Below, piece by piece: positions 1 to 6,850 of a stretch of 17,373 nt of DNA. The notes under the pieces were generated by a model. That model ran no database searches. It was not told where the DNA came from and worked only from the letters and a program-made list of their open reading frames with translations. Both the position numbers and the translations under genes were made by a program. Source of the DNA: DASXRA01 sp046734315 (lineage in GTDB: Bacteria; Actinomycetota; Actinomycetes; Mycobacteriales; Jatrophihabitantaceae). The DNA lies in assembly GCA_046734315.1 (NCBI GenBank), contig JBKPQY010000094.1, positions 1 to 17,373 of the forward strand, in the 5' to 3' direction. Within the stretch, counting starts at the first letter, position 1. Every line of letters begins with the position of its first letter.

Positions 1-562
1 TGCACATCGAGATCGGGAAGATCGCGGCGAAGTAAATCTGTCCGGGGAAGAAGGCCGCGATCAGCAGGCACATCCAGCGGGTAGCGGTCGAACGCGCATC
101 GGACAGCAGACTCCACATGAGGACCAGGACGAGGTACCAGCATGCCCACGCGATCACGAGCCCGGCGGTCTGGAGCGGTAGACCCGTGACGGTCGACAGG
201 CCGCGCATCGCGTAGGGATACCCCGGGAACCAGCCGATCGTGCCGCAGAGGTAGTTGCCCGGCGGCAGGTGCGCGGGCAACGCATGCGTGGGGCAGTGCC
301 AGACGGCGCTGTAGCCGCTGCGCGCGATGTGCAGGTATTGCCCGGTGTCCCAGCGCCCATAGCTCGACGGATCGAGCACCCGCCACCCACGGTAGGGCGA
401 ACGCCAGGCGATGAAGGCCCAGGCGCTCACCAAGGCAATGAGCGGTGGGACGAGCACCTCCGCGTAGCGGCGCCGGCGGGGACGTGAATCGCCGGGCTCG
501 GCCGTCTCCGGCACGATCCGGGTGCTCGTCAGGTCAGACAACTCGCGGCGCGTCTCCGTCAT
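1..562 (-). CDS. PIG-V-like membrane mannosyltransferase, N-terminal part (truncated by window edge)
   Basis: The minus strand is open from ATG at 562 to the left edge without a stop, giving 187 codons plus one base. The protein has a basic cytosolic N-terminus with an RPRRRR stretch (residues 28-32), a first membrane segment at about 36-53, then a periplasmic-type loop with RWDTGQYLHIARSGY (70-84) and WFPGYP (111-116), and further hydrophobic segments at about 131-154 and 163-186. An arginine-tryptophan-aspartate motif in the first outer loop followed by FPxYP is typical of bacterial PIG-V/GPI-mannosyltransferase-2-like GT-C enzymes, which transfer a sugar from a polyprenyl phosphate donor on the outer membrane face. 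Family assignment is by motif; the sugar is unknown. It is divergent from rmlB, with about 100 bases between the two starts. The ribosome site is weak (GAGGG about 14 bases upstream), so the start could differ. The C-terminal half lies outside the window. Confidence 0.72.
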   Translation of the reverse strand, partial: MTETRRELSDLTSTRIVPETAEPGDSRPRRRRYAEVLVPPLIALVSAWAFIAWRSPYRGWRVLDPSSYGRWDTGQYLHIARSGYSAVWHCPTHALPAHLPPGNYLCGTIGWFPGYPYAMRGLSTVTGLPLQTAGLVIAWACWYLVLVLMWSLLSDARSTATRWMCLLIAAFFPGQIYFAAIFPISMC

Positions 563-594
563 GATCGGCGATGCAGCGCCCTCGCAGGCGCGGC

Positions 595-630
595 CTCATG
601 CCTCTGCGATACTGGCTCGTCGAGCATGAG
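595..630. promoter_or_regulatory. Divergent promoter region upstream of rmlB with a 7-bp inverted repeat
   Basis: The roughly 100-base gap between the two divergent starts (562 and 663) carries perfect 7-base arms CTCATGC (595-601) and GCATGAG (624-630), separated by 22 bases. Between them on the plus strand is a -10-like GATACT (608-613), without a recognisable -35. The layout would suit a repressor or activator site controlling both genes, but arms of this length can arise by chance in GC-rich DNA, and no known operator is matched. Confidence 0.22.
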
Positions 631-662
631 CGTCTCACATACCGACTCGGAGGGTCCTGCGC

Positions 663-1658
663 ATGCGTGTCCTGGTTACTGGCGGAGCCGGCTTCATCGG
701 GGCCAACTTTGTGCACCGGACGGTCGCGACCCGCCCCGACGTGCAGGTAACCGTCCTGGACGCGCTGACCTACGCGGGCAGCCAGGCCAACCTGGCGCCG
801 GCTGTGGACCGCATCGACTTCGTTGCAGGCGACATCGCCGATGCCGGCGTCGTCGACAAGCTCGTCGCCGGGGCTGATGTCGTGGTCCACTTCGCCGCCG
901 AGTCGCACAACGACAACTCGCTGTCCGACCCGTCGCCCTTCGTCCAGACAAACCTGGTCGGGACGTTCACCCTGCTCGAGGCGGTGCGCCGCCACGACGT
1001 GCGCTTCCACCACATCTCCACCGACGAGGTGTACGGCGACCTGCCGCTCGACGACCCGCGCAAGTTCACCTCGCAGACGCCCTATAACCCGTCCAGCCCG
1101 TACAGCTCGACGAAGGCCGGCTCCGACCTGCTGGTGCGCGCCTGGGTCCGCTCATTCGGCGTGCGCGCCACCATCTCGAACTGCTCGAACAATTACGGGC
1201 CCTACCAGCACATCGAGAAGTTCATCCCGCGGCAGATCACCAACGTGCTGAGCGGCATCCGCCCGAAGCTATACGGCGCCGGTGCGAACGTCCGCGACTG
1301 GATCCACGTCAACGATCACAACGACGCGGTGTGGGCGATCATCGACCGTGGCCGCGTGGGTGAGACCTACCTGATCGGGGCCGACGGCGAGCGCAGCAAC
1401 AGGCTGGTGCTGGAGTTGATCCTCGAACTGATGGGAAAGCCGGCCGACTGGTACGACCACGTCACCGACCGGCCGGGCCACGACCTGCGCTACGCCATCG
1501 ACTCGTCCACGCTGCGCACCGAGCTGGGCTGGACGCCTGTGTTCACGGACATGCGTGCCGGGCTTGCCGACACGATCCGCTGGTACTCCGAGCACGAGGC
1601 GTGGTGGCGCCCCCGCAAAGAGGCGGTCGAGGCCCGCTACGCGGCGCGTGGTCAGTGA
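663..1658 (+). CDS. rmlB: dTDP-glucose 4,6-dehydratase RmlB
   Basis: Converts dTDP-D-glucose to dTDP-4-keto-6-deoxy-D-glucose, the second step of dTDP-L-rhamnose synthesis, in the cytosol. The 331-residue protein is a short-chain dehydrogenase of the extended type: NAD-binding GGAGFIG at 7-13, HFAAESH at 76-82, the catalytic Thr-Asp-Glu at 120-122 within STDEVYGDL, and the YxxxK pair Tyr147/Lys151. SNCSNNYGPYQ (172-182), FIPRQITN and YGAGANVRDWIHV are RmlB hallmarks. The length and the ending EARYAARGQ match mycobacterial RmlB as I recall it. The ATG is set by GGAGGG at 649-654, eight bases upstream. It heads a run with rmlD (22 bases downstream) and a glycosyltransferase. rmlA and rmlC are not in the window. 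SHNDN replaces the commoner SHVDN/SHVDR after HFAAE, probably without consequence. Confidence 0.96.
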   Translation: MRVLVTGGAGFIGANFVHRTVATRPDVQVTVLDALTYAGSQANLAPAVDRIDFVAGDIADAGVVDKLVAGADVVVHFAAESHNDNSLSDPSPFVQTNLVGTFTLLEAVRRHDVRFHHISTDEVYGDLPLDDPRKFTSQTPYNPSSPYSSTKAGSDLLVRAWVRSFGVRATISNCSNNYGPYQHIEKFIPRQITNVLSGIRPKLYGAGANVRDWIHVNDHNDAVWAIIDRGRVGETYLIGADGERSNRLVLELILELMGKPADWYDHVTDRPGHDLRYAIDSSTLRTELGWTPVFTDMRAGLADTIRWYSEHEAWWRPRKEAVEARYAARGQ

Positions 1659-1680
1659 GTGACGGTCGCGGAGGCCGGAT

Positions 1681-2547
1681 ATGACCCGCTGGCTGGTCAC
1701 CGGGGCGGGCGGCCAGCTCGGCACCGACCTCTGCGCCGCCTTGGCCGGCGAGGACGTGCATCCGCTGCGCCACGGCGACCTTGACATCGCCGACGCGGCG
1801 GCTGTCGCCGGCACCATCGCGCGTGTGCGGCCGGACGTCGTCGTCAATGCGGCCGCCTACACCGCGGTGGACGCGGCGGAATCCGACGAGGACGCCGCGT
1901 ACCGGGTCAACGCCGCCGGCCCCGCCGTCCTGGCCGCGGCGCTTTCCGGCACGACGGCAAGGCTGATCCACGTGTCGACGGACTACGTCTTCGCCGGCGA
2001 CGCCTCCCGCCCGTACGAGGTCGACGACCCGACCGGCCCCAAGTCCGCCTACGGCCGGACGAAGCTGGCCGGCGAGACGGCAGTTCTCGAGCTGCTGCCC
2101 GAGGCGTCCTACGTGGTACGCACCGCATGGGTTTACGGCGCCACCGGCGGCAACTTCGTCAAGACGATGGCCCGCCTCGAGCGCTCGCGCGAGACGCTCA
2201 GCGTCGTCGATGATCAGCACGGTTCGCCCACCTGGTCGGCCGACCTGGCCCGCGCGCTCGTCGAGCTCGGGCGGGCCGGCGCCCCCTCAGGCATCTACCA
2301 CTGCACCAATTCCGGGGACACCACATGGTTCGGCCTCGCCCGAGCGATCTTCGAGGAGCTTGGCGCCGATCCGGGGCGCGTCCGGCCGACGACCACCGAC
2401 GCGTTTCCTCGCCCGGCGCCCCGTCCGGCGTACTCGGTGCTCTCCGATGCCGCGTGGCGCGCCAGGGGCCTTTCACCGCTGCCGCACTGGCGTGACGCCC
2501 TGCACGCTGCCTTTGCGGCGCACGCCGATGCGCTTTCCGGGAGCTGA
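1681..2547 (+). CDS. rmlD: dTDP-4-dehydrorhamnose reductase RmlD
   Basis: Reduces dTDP-4-dehydro-L-rhamnose with NAD(P)H to dTDP-L-rhamnose, the last step of the pathway. The 288-residue length is normal for the family. Visible motifs are the dinucleotide-binding TGAGGQLG (7-14), NAAAYTAVDAAE (56-67), STDYVFAG (99-106) with the catalytic threonine, and the YxxxK pair Tyr124/Lys128 in YGRTKLAGE. VRTAWVYG (146-153) and the downstream GSPTW are also typical of RmlD. The ATG is preceded by GCGGAGG (1668-1674) at a spacing of six bases. It lies 22 bases after rmlB and 3 bases before the glycosyltransferase start, so the three are surely co-transcribed. Together with rmlB this indicates a rhamnose-containing glycan. 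Confidence 0.95.
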   Translation: MTRWLVTGAGGQLGTDLCAALAGEDVHPLRHGDLDIADAAAVAGTIARVRPDVVVNAAAYTAVDAAESDEDAAYRVNAAGPAVLAAALSGTTARLIHVSTDYVFAGDASRPYEVDDPTGPKSAYGRTKLAGETAVLELLPEASYVVRTAWVYGATGGNFVKTMARLERSRETLSVVDDQHGSPTWSADLARALVELGRAGAPSGIYHCTNSGDTTWFGLARAIFEELGADPGRVRPTTTDAFPRPAPRPAYSVLSDAAWRARGLSPLPHWRDALHAAFAAHADALSGS

Positions 2548-2550
2548 ACC

Positions 2551-3918
2551 GTGGCTCGCGTCGCCGTCATCACCGCGGACGTCCTGGCCGAGCGGATGGC
2601 CGGCCCGGCGATCCGGGCGCTGTCCATCGCCGAGGAGCTCGGCGCCCGGCACGACGTCACCTTGATCTCCACCGCCGAGTGCAGCCTCGACCGCCCGCGA
2701 ATCGCGTGCCGGCACGTCTCGTGGTCGCACCTTCCGGCGGCTGTGGCCGACGCCGAGCTGGTCATCTTCCAGGGGTTCGTGTCCTACCACGCGCCGTGGC
2801 TGCTGCGCGGCGACAAAGTCCTCGTCGTCGATCTCTACGACCCGGTGCACCTCGAACAGCTCGAGCAGTTGCGCGGCCATACACCGGTCGAGCGCCGCGC
2901 CACGCACGACCTGACCGTGCGGGTGCTCAACGAGCAGCTGGTGCGCGGCGACTTCTTCCTGTGCGCGAGCGAGGAACAACGTCACCTGTGGCTAGGTCAG
3001 CTCGCCGCGTTCGGCCGGCTGAACCCGGAGAATTACGACCGCGACCCCACGCTGCGGTCGTTGGTCGCAGTGTGCCCGTTCGGCCTTCCGGACGTACCCG
3101 CGCAGCGCAGCCGGCCGGCGGTCAAGGGCGTGGTGCCGGGCATCGGGCTGGACGACAAGGTCGTGCTCTGGGCCGGCGGTGTCTACAACTGGTTCGACCC
3201 GCTGACGCTGATCCGGGCCGTCGACCGGATCCGGGTGGATCACGCCGACGTCCGGCTCTTCTTCATCGGCATGACGCACCCGAATCCGGACGTGCCTGCC
3301 ATGGTCATGGCGACCCGGACCAGGCAGCTGTCCGGCGAACTAGGCCTCACCGACAAACATGTGTTCTTCAACGACGGCTGGGTTGCCTACGACGAGCGGC
3401 AGAACTACCTGCTCGACGGGGACGTGGGCGTCAGTACGCACCTCGACCACGTCGAGACGACGTTTTCATTCCGCACCCGCATCCTCGACTACATCTGGGC
3501 CGGGCTGCCGATCGTCGCCACGGGTGGCGACACCTTCGGGGCATTCATCGAGCGCGAGGGTCTCGGCGTGCAGGTTGCCGAAGGGGACGTCGACGCGCTT
3601 GCCGCGGGCTTGACCCGGACGCTCTACGACACCGGGTTCGCCGAACTATGCCGGACCAACGCGGCTCGCGTCCGTCCCACACTCACGTGGAGCCGAGTGC
3701 TGGCGCCACTTGTCTACTTCTGCGAGCGGCCGGCTCGCGCGCCGGACGCCGCATCCGACGCACGGCGCTTCGTCCGACGTCCTGTCATGCCCGCCAATCC
3801 GCTCCTGCGGGCCACGAATCGGGCCGCCACGCTGTTCCGGCAGGGTGGCATGGGTCTGCTGGCAGCACGACTAGCCGCCCGGTCCCGTCGAGTCATGCGC
3901 GAACGGCGCGGCGGCTGA
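2551..3918 (+). CDS. GT4-type (GT-B fold) glycosyltransferase
   Basis: A 455-residue cytosolic glycosyltransferase, starting with GTG at 2551 behind GGGAG (2539-2543) and three bases after the rmlD stop. The N-terminal Rossmann half has RMAGPAIRALSIAEEL (15-30), a feature of GT4 enzymes that follow a polymer acceptor, then VVDLYDP (92-98) and RGDFFLCASEEQ (132-143). The C-terminal half starts near 200 with a nucleotide-sugar-binding fold: VLWAGGVYNWFDPL (205-218) and the signature region ETTFSFRTRILDYIWAGLP (302-320), in which Glu302 is the likely EX7E-type catalytic glutamate. The last 30 residues form a basic, amphipathic stretch with RQGGMGLLAARLAAR, possibly a membrane anchor. It is a close paralogue of the C-terminal half of the protein at 8111-10627. 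Donor and linkage are unknown; dTDP-rhamnose is plausible from the neighbours. Confidence 0.87.
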   Translation: MARVAVITADVLAERMAGPAIRALSIAEELGARHDVTLISTAECSLDRPRIACRHVSWSHLPAAVADAELVIFQGFVSYHAPWLLRGDKVLVVDLYDPVHLEQLEQLRGHTPVERRATHDLTVRVLNEQLVRGDFFLCASEEQRHLWLGQLAAFGRLNPENYDRDPTLRSLVAVCPFGLPDVPAQRSRPAVKGVVPGIGLDDKVVLWAGGVYNWFDPLTLIRAVDRIRVDHADVRLFFIGMTHPNPDVPAMVMATRTRQLSGELGLTDKHVFFNDGWVAYDERQNYLLDGDVGVSTHLDHVETTFSFRTRILDYIWAGLPIVATGGDTFGAFIEREGLGVQVAEGDVDALAAGLTRTLYDTGFAELCRTNAARVRPTLTWSRVLAPLVYFCERPARAPDAASDARRFVRRPVMPANPLLRATNRAATLFRQGGMGLLAARLAARSRRVMRERRGG

Positions 3919-4914
3919 CTACCGCGCGTCGACGCCCAGCCACTTCCGGCAGAACGTTCGCCGGGAAACGACGGCCGCCCGCCCGATGCGCCTGCGCTCC
4001 CGCACGCGGCCGGGCAGCTGGCGCGTCACGGCCGACAGGACGTGCAGCCGATGCCGGAGCCGTCCCGTGTGCCCGCCGCGGCGCCGGACCAGCCCGATCG
4101 CCGTCACGGCGATGAACCGCAGTAGCGCCGCCGCGACCAGGGAGGCCGGCGCGTTGCGTATCAGCATCAGCAGCTGGTTGCGCTGGTTGTAGAACGCGAA
4201 CGCCGCTGACGCCTGGTCCGCACTCGCCGAATGCTGGTGGTGGACGACCGCGTCGGGCACGTAGCGGATCCGCCACCCTGCGGTGCCGAGCCGCCAGGAC
4301 AGGTCGGTGTCCTCGTAGTACAGGAAGAACGTGGGGTCGAAGCCGCCCACCCGCCGGGCGTCGTCGACACGCAGTACGGCCGCGCCGCCGCAGAACGCCG
4401 CGACGTCGACCGGTTCGTCGTAAGGGGCTCCGTCCGGCGCGCCGTATCCGCGGTCGTAGCCGACCCCCCATCGGTTCAGCGCGCCGCCGGCGTTGTTCAC
4501 GCGGCCGTCCCGGGCCAGCAGCAGCCGGCTGGTGACGGCGGCCAGCGACGGGTCGGCATCCAGGTGCTTGATCAGGGCGGAAAGCCATCCGGGATCGGCG
4601 ACGGCGTCGTTGTTGAGGAACGCCGCGTACTGCGTCGTGGTGGCATCCAGGCCGGACTGCGCGCCACCGGCGAACCCTGTGTTCGAGGCAAGCCGGACCA
4701 CGCACGCCTCGGGATAGCGTGTTGTGAGCAGCTCGGCGGTCCCGTCCGCGGACCCGTTGTCCACTACGAGAACGCGGTGTGGCTGGGTCTGTACGCGCAG
4801 TGAGTCGAGGCAGGCGGGGAGCAGATGGGCCCCGTTCCAGGTCACGACGACGACCGTTACGCGGGGCTGCGACGCGGTCGGCGTGGCCACCCGCAGCGCC
4901 TCGGATGTAGACAT
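3919..4914 (-). CDS. GT2 family glycosyltransferase, rhamnosyltransferase-like
   Basis: A 331-residue GT-A fold enzyme of family GT2, resembling WbbL/rhamnosyltransferase proteins. Motifs in order: VVVVTWNG (21-28), VVDNGSADGT (50-59) binding the nucleotide, NTGFAGGAQSGL (78-89), the metal/nucleotide motif NND (101-103), CGGAAVLR (175-182), GGFDPTFFLYYEDTDLSWRL (190-209) with the putative catalytic acidic pair at 201-202, and VVHHQHS (223-229). A hydrophobic stretch at about 257-275 followed by an arginine-rich tail suggests membrane association. It likely transfers a deoxysugar such as rhamnose to the lipid-linked chain. The ATG has AGGGGG about nine bases upstream. It is convergent with the GT4 gene, and the two stop codons (TGA 3916-3918, TAG 3919-3921) touch with no gap. 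It is also homologous to the N-terminal half of the fusion at 8111-10627. Confidence 0.9.
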   Translation of the reverse strand: MSTSEALRVATPTASQPRVTVVVVTWNGAHLLPACLDSLRVQTQPHRVLVVDNGSADGTAELLTTRYPEACVVRLASNTGFAGGAQSGLDATTTQYAAFLNNDAVADPGWLSALIKHLDADPSLAAVTSRLLLARDGRVNNAGGALNRWGVGYDRGYGAPDGAPYDEPVDVAAFCGGAAVLRVDDARRVGGFDPTFFLYYEDTDLSWRLGTAGWRIRYVPDAVVHHQHSASADQASAAFAFYNQRNQLLMLIRNAPASLVAAALLRFIAVTAIGLVRRRGGHTGRLRHRLHVLSAVTRQLPGRVRERRRIGRAAVVSRRTFCRKWLGVDAR

Positions 4915-4927
4915 GGGAGCAGCCCCC

Positions 4928-4933
4928 TATAGT
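4928..4933 (+). promoter_or_regulatory. Candidate -10 box for the methyltransferase-wzm-wzt run
   Basis: TATAGT lies 49 bases before the GTG at 4982, in the 67-base divergent gap between the GT2 and methyltransferase genes, and is a good match to a sigma-70-type -10 in otherwise GC-rich DNA. No -35 is visible at the expected place (around 4905-4910), which is inside the opposing gene. The minus strand also reads TATAGG here, so the site could serve either gene. Confidence 0.33.
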
Positions 4934-4947
4934 TGCGAACCTATCAG

Positions 4948-4969
4948 CCGGGAGAGAACCGGGAGAGAA
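4948..4969 (+). repeat. Tandem 11-bp direct repeat next to a ribosome binding site
   Basis: CCGGGAGAGAA occurs twice head to tail (4948-4958 and 4959-4969), directly followed by AGAGGA, the likely Shine-Dalgarno for GTG at 4982. The repeat doubles a purine-rich GGGAGAG stretch that could itself pair with the 16S 3' end. It may be a replication slip or a translation-standby site. Confidence 0.7.
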
Positions 4970-4981
4970 AGAGGACGTCCA

Positions 4982-5956
4982 GTGGCGCTGTCCAAGTACG
5001 ACATCGAGGTCGATCTCGCGAATAGACAGGGCACGAGCCACGCGTTACTCGTCGAGATGGTCGGGGCGAACAAACGCGTGCTCGATGCGGGTTGTGACAC
5101 GGGCTACCTCGGGGAGGCGCTGGGCGCATTCGGCAACGAGACGTCCGGTGTCGAGATCAACCCGGTTACCGCGGAGGAAGCACGCCACAAGCTCGCTCGG
5201 GTCGCGGTCGCAGATCTCGAGAGCACCGACCTCGTCGAGGTGTTCGGTCGCGCCTCGTTCGATGTCGTGGTGTTCGGCGATGTCCTGGAGCATCTGCGCG
5301 ATCCGCTTTCGGTGCTCCGCCAGGCCAGGCCGCTACTTGCTCCTGGTGGCAGCGTCCTGATCTCGACGCCGAACATCGCGCACGGCGATGTGCGGCTCGC
5401 ACTGCTGAACGGTCAGTTCAACTACACGAAGCTCGGCATCCTGGACGAGACGCATACCCGCTTCTTCACACGGACGTCGTTGGTCGACTTCCTGCACGAT
5501 GCGGGGTTCGTTCTGGTCGAGCTGCGGCGCACGAAGGCCGAGCTGTTCAGCACCGAAGTGGGCGTGCGCGCCGAGGACTTCGACGCGTCTGTGGTGGAGG
5601 CGGTGCGCGCCGACCCGGAAGCCACCACGTACCAGTTCGTGGTGCGGGCGGTACCCGACGACGCGACGACTATTGCTTCGCAGCAGGCGTTGCGACTGGA
5701 CGAGGTGGAACGGCAGCTCGCCGAGCTGACTCGAGCCAACGAGCAGCTGACTCGAGCCAACGAGCAGCTCGCGGCCGAGCGTGAGGAGCTGGCCCGCCGG
5801 ATCGATGAGACTCAGCGGGTGGCCGCGAGCGAATTGGGCCGGGGCGCCCAGGAGCGAGACCGCCTCGCCGCCGAGCTGACGGCGATCCACCAGACGAAGG
5901 TCATGCGGGCAACGGCCTGGGCGCGGCGCGTCTACAGCAGGCTGCGCGCGCTCTAG
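4982..5956 (+). CDS. SAM-dependent class I methyltransferase with C-terminal coiled coil
   Basis: A 324-residue protein if started at GTG 4982, chosen because AGAGGA (4969-4974) sits at the right distance and because the open frame further upstream runs into the divergent GT2 gene. Residues 33-47 (VLDAGCDTGYLGEAL) form the SAM-binding motif I, VEIN (57-60) ends strand 2, and FDVVVFGDVLEHLRDP (93-108) is the motif IV/Methyltransf_23-type core, followed by PGGSVLISTPN (121-131). Residues about 235-305 form an uninterrupted charged coiled coil (EVERQLAELTRANEQ and onward), including an exact duplicated heptad LTRANEQ. The C-terminus (306-324) is basic. It lies 37 bases before wzm. By analogy with WbdD of Gram-negative O-antigen systems, it could methylate the chain end and use the coiled coil as a spacer; this is inference, and no kinase domain is present. 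It could equally methylate a sugar within the chain. Confidence 0.86.
   Translation: MALSKYDIEVDLANRQGTSHALLVEMVGANKRVLDAGCDTGYLGEALGAFGNETSGVEINPVTAEEARHKLARVAVADLESTDLVEVFGRASFDVVVFGDVLEHLRDPLSVLRQARPLLAPGGSVLISTPNIAHGDVRLALLNGQFNYTKLGILDETHTRFFTRTSLVDFLHDAGFVLVELRRTKAELFSTEVGVRAEDFDASVVEAVRADPEATTYQFVVRAVPDDATTIASQQALRLDEVERQLAELTRANEQLTRANEQLAAEREELARRIDETQRVAASELGRGAQERDRLAAELTAIHQTKVMRATAWARRVYSRLRAL
5726..5767 (+). repeat. Perfect 21-bp tandem repeat encoding a duplicated coiled-coil heptad
   Basis: The 21-base unit at 5726-5746 is repeated exactly at 5747-5767, each encoding LTRANEQ in frame within the methyltransferase's coiled coil. Two identical copies at nucleotide level suggest a recent duplication, and the unit length keeps both the reading frame and the heptad register. 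Confidence 0.92.
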
Positions 5957-5979
5957 CGGGCGTGCGGATGGGTGCCGGA

Positions 5980-5985
5980 TAGACT
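5980..5985 (+). promoter_or_regulatory. Possible -10 box for a leaderless wzm transcript
   Basis: TAGACT fits the actinobacterial -10 pattern TANNNT and ends eight bases before the GTG of wzm, about where transcription would begin. wzm has no clear Shine-Dalgarno sequence, which fits a leaderless message. No -35 is recognisable. Confidence 0.25.
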
Positions 5986-5993
5986 CATCCGTC

Positions 5994-6848
5994 GTGAGAG
6001 GACCACTCGAGACGGCGCCGTCTCAGCCCAAGGAGGGCGCCGCGACCTCCCTCGCCAGGCTCGGCTCGTCGCGCGATCTGCTCCTCAATCTCACGCTGCG
6101 CGAGATTCGCGGCAAGTACAAGCGCACCGTCCTCGGTCAGGCCTGGTCGCTGCTGAACCCCATCGCGCAGATGGTGACCTACTCGATCGTGTTCTCGTTG
6201 CTGCTGCGCGCGCAGCCGGCCCCAGGGGACCCGTCGGGCCTGGACGTGTTCGCGCTGTGGCTGTCCGCGGGACTGCTGCCGTGGCTGTTCTTCCAGAACG
6301 TCGTGATGTCAGGTATGGGAGTGTTGGTCGGCAACTCGAATTTGATCAAGAAGGTATACTTTCCGCGGGAGACGCTCGTCATCTCGAACGCGGCATCCTG
6401 GCTGTTCACGTTCTCGATAGAGATGACTGTGCTGACGGTCGCCGTGCTGATCTTCGGGGGCAGCCCGTTGCTGTACCTGCCGGCCACGATCTTCTTCATG
6501 ATCGTCCTGGCGGCGTTCGGCCTCGGCGTCTCGTTCGTGCTCGCGGTGTCGAACGTCTACTTTCGCGACACCCAACACTTTATTGGCATTCTCATGCAAG
6601 TGTGGTTCTACGCGACCCCGATCGTTTACCCGATCGCTCTCGTCGCCGAGCATCGTCACAACCTGCTCACGATCTACCGACTCAATCCGCTCGAGCGGTT
6701 CACCGAGGTATTCCGGAACACGATGTACGACGGACGGTGGCCAACCCTGTCGAATACGCTCTATCTCGTGCTGGTCTCCGCCGCCGCCCTCGCGCTCGGC
6801 TACGTCGTCTTCAAGCGCTACGAGGGCCGCTTGGCCGAGGAGCTGTAG
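5994..6848 (+). CDS. wzm: Polysaccharide ABC transporter permease (Wzm-type, ABC-2 family)
   Basis: A 284-residue membrane component of an ABC exporter for lipid-linked polysaccharide. The N-terminus has the conserved interfacial region LTLREIRGKYKRTVLGQAW (33-51), followed by six hydrophobic segments at about 54-71, 85-105, 132-155, 161-187, 197-218 and 253-273. NSNLIKKVYFPRETL (114-128), NVYFRDTQHF (187-196) and YRLNPLERFTEVFR (228-241) are typical of the ABC2_membrane family in TagG/Wzm/RfbA proteins. Length is normal for the family. The start is GTG at 5994, with no strong ribosome site, and it begins 37 bases after the methyltransferase. It ends two bases before wzt, as is usual for this pair. 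It works with Wzt to flip the undecaprenyl- or decaprenyl-linked glycan across the cytoplasmic membrane. Confidence 0.93.
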   Translation: MRGPLETAPSQPKEGAATSLARLGSSRDLLLNLTLREIRGKYKRTVLGQAWSLLNPIAQMVTYSIVFSLLLRAQPAPGDPSGLDVFALWLSAGLLPWLFFQNVVMSGMGVLVGNSNLIKKVYFPRETLVISNAASWLFTFSIEMTVLTVAVLIFGGSPLLYLPATIFFMIVLAAFGLGVSFVLAVSNVYFRDTQHFIGILMQVWFYATPIVYPIALVAEHRHNLLTIYRLNPLERFTEVFRNTMYDGRWPTLSNTLYLVLVSAAALALGYVVFKRYEGRLAEEL

Positions 6849-6850
6849 CG

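Noticed and set aside
2679..4115. A 478-codon open frame on the plus strand over the GT4 gene
   Set aside because: It is highly arginine/alanine-rich, runs in another frame of the GT4 gene and into the convergent GT2 gene.
4724..4981. An upstream extension of the methyltransferase by 86 codons
   Set aside because: It would overlap the start of the divergent GT2 gene and lacks methyltransferase similarity; GTG 4982 has a proper ribosome site.
3893..5041. A 382-codon open frame on the minus strand across the GT2 region
   Set aside because: It is arginine/proline/alanine-rich with no motif and lies in a shifted frame over the clear GT2 gene, a common effect of high GC content.
5972..6850. An upstream extension of the wzt reading frame by 293 codons
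   Set aside because: The extension overlaps wzm out of frame and has shadow-like composition; the GTG at 6851 with GGAG is the sensible start.
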